DNA of 6,663 nucleotides from Bacteroidota bacterium (GTDB taxonomy: Bacteria; Bacteroidota; Bacteroidia; Bacteroidales; 4484-276). Each line of letters opens with the position of its first letter. The first letter of the stretch is position 1. The DNA is taken from the NCBI GenBank assembly GCA_013203545.1, contig JABMQA010001190.1:1-6663 (forward strand), read 5' to 3'. Of the stretch, positions 1-5,323 are shown in pieces. A program made the position numbers and the translations under genes. A model generated the notes under the pieces. It did no database searches, was not told the origin of the DNA, and was given only the letters and a program-made list of their open reading frames with translations.

Positions 1-35
1 CCTACTTCCTACTTCCTTCTTCCTTCTTCCTTCTT
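1..35. repeat. Heptanucleotide tandem repeat (5 units) in the 3' end of the GT4 gene
   Basis: Bases 1-14 are two copies of CCTACTT and bases 15-35 are three copies of CCTTCTT, with no interruption. On the coding (minus) strand this reads AAGAAGG three times and then AAGTAGG twice. Seven is not a multiple of three, so each added or lost unit shifts the reading frame of the glycosyltransferase. In the present frame no stop has occurred, but a third AAGTAGG unit directly beyond the window would read AAG TAG and end the protein. The array touches the window edge, so its full length is unknown. Confidence 0.9.
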
Positions 36-1173
36 CCAACAACGCATCAATGGACTCGATCATCCTGTCCCAGCTATACTTCAGTTTCTCAATTTTTATA
101 TTTTCGATAAACTGCCCCTCTTTTTCCTCCTGGTAAAACCGGATTATTGATTTTGATACCTCATTTGCATCCGGCTTAATAACGTATCCAACCTTTCCAT
201 CGGGAACAATTTCGGCAAGGCCACCTACGTCAGTGGTAATCATAGGTTTTTCAAAGTGATAAGCAATTTGAGTAACGCCACTTTGAGTTGCATCCTTATA
301 TGGTTGAACCACGATATCACTGGCATTAAAATAATCGGCCACCCGGCTATCCGGTATAAAATCGTTAGACATGATTACGCGATCGCTAAGTTTTTCATGT
401 TCGATGATATCAAAATATGGTTTTGAATCGGTATAAAATTCTCCGGCAACAAGCAATTTCAGTTTCATTGCCCTGATCCTTTCATCAGTCATTGCCTGCA
501 GCAACAGGTCCAAACCTTTGTAGTCCCTGATAAATCCAAAAAATAAAATATATTTATATGACGGATCCAGGTTCAGGTTTTCCAATGCTGCGTGCTTGGG
601 GCTGAGATCACCAAAATGATCATAGAGCGGATGCGGACAGAAAAGCCGTGGTTTGGATGTATTGAACTGGTCCAGGTCGCTCATAACCTGTCGCGACATG
701 GCAATAAAACCATCTATGGGCTTAACGAAATATTTTGAGAAAGCCCTGTCGCCGGGACGGGACTCGTGAGGAATTATATTATCCAGAATGGAAATTACCC
801 TGGTCACGCCATTTTTCTTTGCAATCCTGGCCACCGTACCTAAACACGGGCTCATAAAAGGCAACCAATATTTGATAATCAAAATATCAGGTCGCATTTG
901 CCTGATCATTCCGCCAACCCTAATCCAGTTAACCGGATTTATCGAATTAAGCTTTACTGCAATATCCAGATCGCAGGGTGGTGGTTCGGAAGAATATTGT
1001 GTTTTGCCGGGGAACAAAAATCCGGGATATTGCAACGAGAAGGTAATGATTTTTACCTTGTTGTTCAATTCCTGATAGGCCCTGGCCAAACGCTCATTGT
1101 ACGCCGCCAAACCACCACGCAGGGGATGTGCTGATCCGACAATACATATTTTTCCGGAACCTGGTTTATTCAT
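1..1173 (-). CDS. Family 4 (GT-B) glycosyltransferase, 3' end outside window
   Basis: The frame stays open from an ATG at 1173 to base 1, giving 391 residues with no stop. An in-frame TAG nine bases upstream (1180-1182) makes this ATG the first possible start. Residues 1-45 form the first Rossmann strand and a glycine-rich turn (GSAHPLRGGLAAYNERLA), as in GT4 enzymes. The acceptor-side half runs to about residue 200. The nucleotide-sugar half follows, with FFGFIRDYKGLDLLLQA at 211-227, LLVAGEF at 240-246 and QPYKDATQSG at 290-299, then KPMITTDVGGLAE at 309-321. That last stretch is the usual sugar-nucleotide binding region, but the glutamate-rich E-x7-E motif is altered: residues 299-308 read GVTQIAYHFE. 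The protein lacks a signal peptide or membrane helix, so it is probably cytosolic or membrane-associated, transferring a sugar from a nucleotide donor to a lipid-linked or surface glycan. Donor and acceptor cannot be told. Its start lies 13 bases behind the family 2 glycosyltransferase, suggesting one operon. The last dozen codons lie in a 7-base tandem repeat. The family call is firm; the exact C-terminus is unknown. Confidence -1.
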   Translation of the reverse strand, partial: MNKPGSGKICIVGSAHPLRGGLAAYNERLARAYQELNNKVKIITFSLQYPGFLFPGKTQYSSEPPPCDLDIAVKLNSINPVNWIRVGGMIRQMRPDILIIKYWLPFMSPCLGTVARIAKKNGVTRVISILDNIIPHESRPGDRAFSKYFVKPIDGFIAMSRQVMSDLDQFNTSKPRLFCPHPLYDHFGDLSPKHAALENLNLDPSYKYILFFGFIRDYKGLDLLLQAMTDERIRAMKLKLLVAGEFYTDSKPYFDIIEHEKLSDRVIMSNDFIPDSRVADYFNASDIVVQPYKDATQSGVTQIAYHFEKPMITTDVGGLAEIVPDGKVGYVIKPDANEVSKSIIRFYQEEKEGQFIENIKIEKLKYSWDRMIESIDALLEEGRRKKEVGSR

Positions 1174-1186
1174 CTGGAACTATATT

Positions 1187-2128
1187 TCACTCAATGCCGG
1201 TTTCTTTCTCAATCTGGTAATCATTTCGTCCTTGTGCAGTTCGGGAAATCATTTCAGCAATAAAACCGGCCACAAAAACCTGTGTCCCCATAACCATCGC
1301 CAGAAGGCCAAAATAAAACAGGGGTCGCTCGGTCATCCGGTAACCCTGCATGAAAAATTTTGAATAGGCCAGGTAAGCGGCAATCACAAAACCAATCAAA
1401 AACAGTAAGGACCCGATCACTCCAAAGAAATGCATGGGCCGCTTTCCGAATTTTGAGACGAAGGTTAGTGTAATCAGGTCGAGGTAACCTTTGATGAACC
1501 TGCCCATTCCAAATTTTGATTTGCCATATTTCCGCTGCTGGTGATGAACCACTTTTTCGGTGATTTTATTAAATCCGGCCCATTTGGCAATCACAGGAAT
1601 GTAGCGGTGCATCTCACCGTACAATTCAACATTTTTCACCACATCCCGGTGATAGGCCTTTAGCCCACAGTTAAAGTCGTGTAATTTCAGCTTCGAAATT
1701 CTTCTGGTAGTCCAGTTGAAGAATTTTGACGGCCATCGTTTGTTGATGGGATCACGCCTTTTTTTCTTCCATCCCGAAACCACCTCAAATCCATCCTCCT
1801 TAATAAGCCTGTAGAGCCCGGGAATTTCATCCGGGCTGTCCTGCAGATCGGCATCCATTGTAATTACAACATCGCCCTGGGCCAGGTTGAACCCCCGGTT
1901 TAGTGCAGCCGACTTACCATAATTACGTCTGAATTTAATTCCTTTCACCTCAGTATTTTCATGGCTAAGAGTTTCAATTACCTGCCACGATTTATCCGAA
2001 CTGCCGTCATCAATCAATATGATTTCGCAGCTAAGTTTTTCATGCTGAACCACCCGCTTGATCCAGGGCACCAGTTCCGGCAGCGACTCTTCTTCGTTAT
2101 ATAGGGGGATGACCAGGGAAATATCCAT
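1187..2128 (-). CDS. Family 2 glycosyltransferase, polyprenyl-phosphate sugar synthase type
   Basis: This 313-residue protein is a GT-A glycosyltransferase of the DPM1/GtrB/ArnC kind, which moves a sugar from a nucleotide donor onto dolichyl or undecaprenyl phosphate at the inner face of the cytoplasmic membrane. Visible signs are SLVIPLYNEEESLPELV at residues 4-20, IILIDDGSSD at 36-45, NYGKSAALNRGF at 69-80, the metal-binding DAD at 92-94 within MDADLQDSPDE, the HRYIP segment at 174-178, and QRKYGKSKF at 198-206. Two hydrophobic helices follow at about 231-255 and 268-294, as expected for the membrane-anchored members. The sugar is not readable from sequence. The start at 2128 gives a standard N-terminus (MDISLVIPLYNEE). 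It lies 9 bases behind the DUF4199 gene and 13 bases ahead of the GT4 gene, so the three are probably co-transcribed. The protein looks complete and intact. Confidence 0.93.
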   Translation of the reverse strand: MDISLVIPLYNEEESLPELVPWIKRVVQHEKLSCEIILIDDGSSDKSWQVIETLSHENTEVKGIKFRRNYGKSAALNRGFNLAQGDVVITMDADLQDSPDEIPGLYRLIKEDGFEVVSGWKKKRRDPINKRWPSKFFNWTTRRISKLKLHDFNCGLKAYHRDVVKNVELYGEMHRYIPVIAKWAGFNKITEKVVHHQQRKYGKSKFGMGRFIKGYLDLITLTFVSKFGKRPMHFFGVIGSLLFLIGFVIAAYLAYSKFFMQGYRMTERPLFYFGLLAMVMGTQVFVAGFIAEMISRTAQGRNDYQIEKETGIE

Positions 2129-2137
2129 CTAAAAAGA

Positions 2138-2659
2138 TTATCCGAATTGTTGTTGTTCTTTTTTAACAAAAATGGAAACAATGGCACTGATGATCAGACC
2201 ACCAATTACACTTCCAAGCAATCCCCAAATAGCCATCATCCAGGGTTTCATCATCATGGATGCCCATTTCCAGGCCATCTCGAATTCAGCGTCCGATATA
2301 TTGGGGTTGGATTCGTAAATCTGTTCCTCAGCTATTTCCAGCATTTTGGCCACTTCGCCGGGGGCAATAAATTGAAAAAAGATAAACGTATAAATGGCAC
2401 CTAAAATACTTGCAAATAACAAGGTCAAAAAACCATTCCCAAAGGCCTGCCCATAGGTTAAATAGCCGTCGGTGTGGTTATCCCTGAAATTCTTTACGGC
2501 AATGTACACACCAACAATCATAATCAGGAAACTGAAATACTGCAACCAATGGTCACGCGCTACATCGAGCACAAAAAGTGCCAACGAATACAGGATAAGC
2601 ACAACACCGATGTAAATGCCATTTGTAATGGCAACTGAAAAGCTAGATTTTTTTTCCAT
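2138..2659 (-). CDS. DUF4199 family membrane protein
   Basis: With the start placed at the ATG at 2659 this encodes 173 residues, beginning MEKKSSFSVAITNGIYIG. Four hydrophobic segments are visible at about residues 11-32, 39-56, 73-98 and 141-165. An acidic stretch that is probably soluble lies between the third and fourth (about 100-138), and the tail is charged (VKKEQQQ). The layout and the TYGQAFGNGF segment at 68-77 match DUF4199, a family common in Bacteroidota with no established function. An upstream ATG at 2740 would add 27 residues. I reject it because a good -7 promoter element (2689-2696) lies inside that extension and the added sequence comes from AT-rich upstream DNA. It is probably the first gene of the operon with the two glycosyltransferases, with a 9-base gap to the next gene. 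A role in envelope glycan assembly is only a guess from that context. Confidence 0.85.
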   Translation of the reverse strand: MEKKSSFSVAITNGIYIGVVLILYSLALFVLDVARDHWLQYFSFLIMIVGVYIAVKNFRDNHTDGYLTYGQAFGNGFLTLLFASILGAIYTFIFFQFIAPGEVAKMLEIAEEQIYESNPNISDAEFEMAWKWASMMMKPWMMAIWGLLGSVIGGLIISAIVSIFVKKEQQQFG

Positions 2660-2688
2660 AGTTTTAGGTAATTTATTGATTAATGAGA

Positions 2689-2696
2689 CAAATGTA
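2689..2696 (-). promoter_or_regulatory. Candidate -7 promoter element of the DUF4199-glycosyltransferase operon
   Basis: On the minus strand the bases read TACATTTG, an exact match to the Bacteroidota -7 consensus TAnnTTTG. Transcription would start near 2683-2682, leaving a leader of about 23 bases before the ATG at 2659. The -33 element is weak: TCTG at 2718-2715 has 18-base spacing. The element fixes the DUF4199 start downstream of it. It faces away from the SRP RNA promoter about 60 bases to the right. Confidence 0.5.
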
Positions 2697-2733
2697 ATAA
2701 GTAAAGCGCAAAAACAGAAAAAATTTACAAAAT

Positions 2734-2764
2734 ATTGCAATTTCCAGTAGAAATATTACTTTTG
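2734..2764 (+). promoter_or_regulatory. Promoter of the SRP RNA gene
   Basis: TACTTTTG at 2757-2764 matches the Bacteroidota -7 element TAnnTTTG exactly. A -33-like ATTG at 2734-2737 sits 19 bases upstream, the usual spacing. The implied start point, five or six bases after the -7 element, coincides with the first paired base of the SRP RNA (G2770), which supports both calls. Confidence 0.7.
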
Positions 2765-2769
2765 CCGCT

Positions 2770-2866
2770 GGGTAAGTCCTGTACGATCAGCTCCTGCTGA
2801 ATTCCCCCAGGGTCGGAAGGCAGCAAGGGTAGGCAGTCGTAGCGATGCGATACAGGTAGCTTACCC
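2770..2866 (+). ncRNA. ffs: Small signal recognition particle RNA (4.5S type)
   Basis: This 97-base RNA is the RNA part of the signal recognition particle. It binds Ffh and targets nascent membrane proteins to the FtsY receptor. The hallmark is the apical Ffh-binding hairpin at about 2804-2829, with the GGAA tetraloop (2815-2818) flanked by GGTC and GGCAGCAAGGG, the conserved domain IV internal-loop sequence. The rest folds as one long hairpin. GGGTAAG (2770-2776) pairs with CTTACCC (2860-2866), CCTGTA (2778-2783) pairs with TACAGG (2851-2856), CTGC (2794-2797) pairs with GCAG (2833-2836), and CCC pairs with GGG around the loop. Length agrees with the small bacterial form that lacks the Alu domain. 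It has its own promoter and ends in a nine-T run. No protein gene overlaps it. Confidence 0.95.
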
Positions 2867-2875
2867 TTTTTTTTT
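2860..2875 (+). terminator. 3' stem strand and T-tract of the SRP RNA
   Basis: The 3' strand of the closing helix (CTTACCC, 2860-2866) is followed at once by nine T residues (2867-2875). The long SRP hairpin itself would serve as the terminator stem, so transcription of the RNA probably ends in this T-run. Confidence 0.65.
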
Positions 2876-3043
2876 GGATCGAATGCAAATTCCATCAGTA
2901 CCTATATCGAAAAAGCACTTCACCGAAAGCGCTTAAGAATATTGGGAGTAGATGATGTGCTGGAATATTCGTTTACGATTGACACAACGGAGGTGGTGCC
3001 TGTGTTGGTGGATGGGGAGTTGATTGATAAAAAAAAGTTTTAG
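2876..3043 (+). pseudogene. Unidentified coding remnant without a start codon
   Basis: Right after the SRP RNA T-tract a frame runs from 2876 to a TAG at 3041-3043. It can be traced back to a stop at 2840-2842 inside the RNA gene. It encodes about 55 residues that look like real protein: SISTYIEKALHRKRLRILG, then a valine-, aspartate- and glutamate-rich stretch (VDDVLEYSFTIDTTEVV, PVLVDGELIDKKKF). There is no ATG, GTG or TTG near its beginning; the first possible starts (TTG at 2951-2953 and GTG shortly after) would leave about 30 residues or fewer. I therefore read it as the 3' end of a gene whose front was lost at or near the SRP RNA. I do not recognise the family. An ATG at 2883 in another frame gives only 17 codons before a stop. 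A frameshift joining those two frames is possible but unproven. It could also be chance. Confidence 0.35.
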
Positions 3044-3266
3044 AATTATTTTACATTCATTTCCAGCATCAGGATTGCCAATAGCAGGTTGCCGCCCTCT
3101 GAACAACACGCTTCTCACTTTGCGCTCAGCTCCCCACCCCCTCATCTATTTATTTTTGATAAAAATAAGGCTGTCTGGTTTTTTAATATTATGACTTTTA
3201 AAATGAATACCTATTTTTGTTTGGCAATTTGATCAATAAGAATAAAAACGAAATTCATACACCATC
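3044..3266. other. Intergenic region with a GC-richer block
   Basis: Together with the remnant before it, this makes a gap of about 390 bases between the SRP RNA and the next intact gene. Bases about 3066-3140 are clearly richer in G and C than the AT-rich flanks and contain no convincing gene. A minus-strand frame at 2933-3145 (70 codons) crosses it, but its product is basic and lacks a recognisable domain, so I do not call it. From about 3140 to 3266 the DNA is AT-rich leader and promoter for the following gene. Confidence 0.5.
3190..3219 (+). promoter_or_regulatory. Candidate promoter of the DHOD-like gene
   Basis: TATTTTTG at 3212-3219 is an exact match to the Bacteroidota -7 element TAnnTTTG. 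The -33 side is poor (TATG at 3190-3193, 18-base spacing). The implied leader is about 40 bases, A-rich just before the ATG at 3267 and without a clear Shine-Dalgarno sequence. Confidence 0.45.
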
Positions 3267-4253
3267 ATGGCAGATCTTAGCACCAACTACATGGGATTTA
3301 AACTCAGGAACCCTATCATTGCAGGGAGTTCAGGATTGACAAAATCTGTGGAAAACCTTCAGAATCTGGAAATAAACGGGGCAGCAGCCATAGTTTTAAA
3401 ATCCTTGTTTGAAGAACAGATCATGCAACAGATCAACAAGGTATATACTGAAAACAACCAGATTTTTGCTTATCCGGAAGCCGAGGACTACATCAGTAAT
3501 TATACAAAAGATAAGGATGTTGGCGACTATCTGAAGCTTATTGAAGACGCGAAAAAATCTGTTACCGTTCCTGTTTTTGCCAGCATCAACTGCATTTCCT
3601 CCTCGGAATGGATAAGTTTTGCAAAAAAAATTGAAAATGCAGGCGCTGATGGTCTGGAGCTGAATATATTTATCTTACCATCTGATCCTAAAAGAGATGG
3701 TAGTATAAACGAACAAATCTATTTCGACATTGTGATGGAGGTTATGCGGCAGGTTTCCATTCCCGTTGCGGTTAAGATCAGTTCTTATTTTTCAGGTTTG
3801 GCCAAAACAGCCCTTAAACTCTCGTGGACGGGAATTGCCGGGATGGTATTGTTCAACAGGTTCTTTTCTCCCGATATCGACATCGATAAATTTGAAGTTA
3901 CTGCGACCAATGTATTCAGTACAAAGGATGAACTGGCAAATTCACTTCGTTGGGTAGCGATGCTATCGGACAGGGTGCATTGTGATATTGCAGCATCTAC
4001 CGGTATCCACGACGGCGAAGGGGTTGTGAAGCAATTGCTGGCGGGCGCAAAAGCAACCCAGGTAGTTTCGGCACTGTATAAGAACGGGTTCGGCGTAATA
4101 AAGGATATGGTTGACTTTATTGAAAAGTGGATGGACAAACACGGATTCAATTCCACCGAAGAGTTTATCGGTAAGTTAAGTGTAAAATCTGCTGACAACC
4201 CTGCAGCCTACGAGCGTGTTCAGTTTATGAAGCACTTTGCGGGGATTGAGTAA
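3267..4253 (+). CDS. Dihydroorotate dehydrogenase-like flavoprotein
   Basis: This 328-residue protein is a TIM-barrel FMN protein of the class 1 dihydroorotate dehydrogenase/PreA superfamily, in the widespread group usually labelled DHOD-like. Visible parts are LRNPIIAGSSGLTKSVENL at 13-31 (first strand and FMN contact), IVLKSLFEE at 42-50 with K45 in the place of the conserved FMN-binding lysine, VPVFASINC at 101-109, LELN at 130-133, VAVKISSYF at 167-175 with K170, LFNRFF at 195-200, and the phosphate-binding end STGIHDGEG at 244-252 plus LLAGAKATQVVSAL at 257-270. In true class 1 enzymes the segment after LELN reads like SCPN and holds the catalytic cysteine. Here it is IFILPSD (134-140), with no cysteine or serine in that place, so orotate synthesis is doubtful. 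The true substrate is unknown. It appears to be monocistronic: the SRP RNA lies behind and a 190-base gap follows. The ATG at 3267 gives the expected N-terminus. Confidence 0.88.
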   Translation: MADLSTNYMGFKLRNPIIAGSSGLTKSVENLQNLEINGAAAIVLKSLFEEQIMQQINKVYTENNQIFAYPEAEDYISNYTKDKDVGDYLKLIEDAKKSVTVPVFASINCISSSEWISFAKKIENAGADGLELNIFILPSDPKRDGSINEQIYFDIVMEVMRQVSIPVAVKISSYFSGLAKTALKLSWTGIAGMVLFNRFFSPDIDIDKFEVTATNVFSTKDELANSLRWVAMLSDRVHCDIAASTGIHDGEGVVKQLLAGAKATQVVSALYKNGFGVIKDMVDFIEKWMDKHGFNSTEEFIGKLSVKSADNPAAYERVQFMKHFAGIE

Positions 4254-4285
4254 AACCCCCTTTATTCTGACCCCATTGTCATAAA

Positions 4286-4326
4286 ATCTATACCAGCCTT
4301 CGATTCAGCTGCGCATAGATTATTTT
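4286..4326 (+). terminator. Possible weak terminator after the DHOD-like gene
   Basis: ATCTAT (4286-4291) can pair with ATAGAT (4315-4320), and inside it CAGC (4294-4297) pairs with GCTG (4308-4311). The hairpin is broken and has a 10-base loop. The T-rich stretch TTATTTT (4320-4326) follows at once. It is in the right place, about 35 bases behind the stop codon, but the stem is weak and the same T-rich bases could instead be a -7 element. Confidence 0.3.
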
Positions 4327-4371
4327 GCAATTATCTACTGAATGCTGCGTGAATCCGATTTCCATTTAGTG

Positions 4372-4413
4372 AATTTTCGTTGATAAGTTTCTGACAGAGA
4401 TCGGACGAAAATT
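4372..4413. repeat. Perfect 9-bp inverted repeat upstream of ispH
   Basis: AATTTTCGT at 4372-4380 is matched exactly by its inverse ACGAAAATT at 4405-4413, with 24 bases between. The right arm ends three bases before the candidate -7 element of ispH (4417-4423). It could be a regulator site or a stem-loop in DNA or a longer transcript. No regulator is encoded nearby. Confidence 0.6.
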
Positions 4414-4416
4414 GGT

Positions 4417-4423
4417 TATTTTG
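4417..4423 (+). promoter_or_regulatory. Candidate -7 element for the ispH-recF operon
   Basis: TATTTTG is one base short of the consensus TAnnTTTG. It lies 20 bases before the ispH ATG, which would give a very short leader of about 14 bases. The same 11 bases TTATTTTGCAA occur at 4320-4330 and at 4416-4426, so there may be two start points about 96 bases apart. Neither copy has a convincing -33 element. Confidence 0.3.
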
Positions 4424-4443
4424 CAAATCATATCCTGAGATAA

Positions 4444-5313
4444 ATGAAAATTGATATTGATCCCGGAGCCGGATTTTGTTTTGGTGTGAAGAGGGCCATC
4501 CAACTTGCTGAAGAAGCATTGACCAGGGATGGTACTTTATACTGCCTGGGGCAGGTTGTTCACAATGAGGAGGAGGAATCCCGGTTGAAAAACCTGGGTT
4601 TACAGGTGATTGATAATGAATTTTTTAAAACAATAAAGGGTACAACAGTCCTTATCAGGGCTCACGGTGAACCGCCCGAAACCTACAAAATCGCCGGAAA
4701 GAACAACATCAGGTTAGTTGAAGGTACCTGCCCGATTGTTCTCAGGTTACAGGATAAGATAAGGAAATCGTATGAAGAAGCGAGACAGCATAAAGGGCAG
4801 GTGGTTATTTTCGGAAAAAGAAACCACCCTGAAGTGATCGGGCTTACCGGCCAGACCATGGATGAAGCCATCATTGTAGATGATGAGAAAGACATCGAAA
4901 AAATAGATTTTACCAAACCGGTTTGTTTGTATGCGCAAACCACAAAAAACAAAGATGTGTTCGAGCTGATTAAGCATAAAATCAGCATGGGTACCGATAT
5001 CAAAAATACACACTTTGATGCTAACAATACCATTTGCCGTCATGTGCTGAACCGGGATGAAAAATTGAAGGGATTTGCTAAAGGCCACGATCTGATCCTT
5101 TTTGCCGGAGGAAAACATTCCTCCAACGGGAAATACTTGTTCAGCCTTTGCCAGGCAGTGAATAACCATTCGCACTACATTGGTGGTGTGAAGGATTTAA
5201 ATCCGGAATGGTTTGAAGGAATACAATCGGCAGGAATTACGGGAGCCACCTCCACCCCTGAATGGTTGCTTGAAAAAATTGCTGATGAAGTGAAAGCATT
5301 AACCGAATCTTGA
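4444..5313 (+). CDS. ispH: 4-hydroxy-3-methylbut-2-enyl diphosphate reductase
   Basis: IspH (LytB) is the [4Fe-4S] enzyme of the last step of the MEP pathway, reducing HMBPP to IPP and DMAPP in the cytosol. The 289-residue protein is complete. The three cluster cysteines are present: C12 in GAGFCFGVKRAI, C96 in EGTCPIV and C198 in NNTICRH. Substrate-binding residues are also visible: H40 in QVVHNE, H74 in IRAHGEPP, H128 and E130 in KRNHPEVIG, T166-T167 in AQTTKN, the SSN at 226-228 in GGKHSSNGK, and the serine of GATSTPEWL (264-274). The start at 4444 places C12 where the family has it. recF begins 10 bases after its stop, so the two are probably co-transcribed. Presence of IspH indicates that this organism makes isoprenoids by the MEP route. 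These would include the undecaprenyl carrier that membrane glycosyltransferases use, though that link to the left-hand operon is only inference. Confidence 0.97.
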   Translation: MKIDIDPGAGFCFGVKRAIQLAEEALTRDGTLYCLGQVVHNEEEESRLKNLGLQVIDNEFFKTIKGTTVLIRAHGEPPETYKIAGKNNIRLVEGTCPIVLRLQDKIRKSYEEARQHKGQVVIFGKRNHPEVIGLTGQTMDEAIIVDDEKDIEKIDFTKPVCLYAQTTKNKDVFELIKHKISMGTDIKNTHFDANNTICRHVLNRDEKLKGFAKGHDLILFAGGKHSSNGKYLFSLCQAVNNHSHYIGGVKDLNPEWFEGIQSAGITGATSTPEWLLEKIADEVKALTES

Positions 5314-5323
5314 AAAAATTGCC

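Noticed and set aside
788..1363. Plus-strand open frames of 78-95 codons at 788-1075, 898-1134 and 1097-1363
   Set aside because: They lie opposite the GT4 gene and the end of the GT2 gene, whose minus-strand products show clear family motifs. The plus-strand products show no domain.
2147..2404. Plus-strand frame of 85 codons opposite the DUF4199 gene
   Set aside because: Histidine- and asparagine-rich shadow of a well-supported membrane protein gene, with no promoter or domain.
2770..2875. SRP RNA hairpin considered as a mere terminator or a riboswitch
   Set aside because: The GGAA loop with the GGCAGCAAGGG flank, the 97-base length and an own promoter identify it as SRP RNA. It is not a leader of a following gene.
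3001..3045. A-run at about 3029-3036 considered as a terminator on the minus strand
   Set aside because: There is no adjacent stem that could pair, so the run alone is not a terminator.
2933..3145. Minus-strand frame of 70 codons in the intergenic region behind the SRP RNA
   Set aside because: The product is basic with no recognisable domain and spans two unlike stretches of DNA. The plus-strand frame over 2876-3043 looks more protein-like.
3785..4198. Minus-strand frame of 137 codons inside the DHOD-like gene
   Set aside because: It is fully opposite a gene with intact family motifs. Its serine- and proline-rich product is typical of antisense reading.
4683..5175. Two long minus-strand frames (116 and 142 codons) opposite ispH
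   Set aside because: They overlap each other and a complete ispH carrying all three cluster cysteines. No domain is visible in either product.
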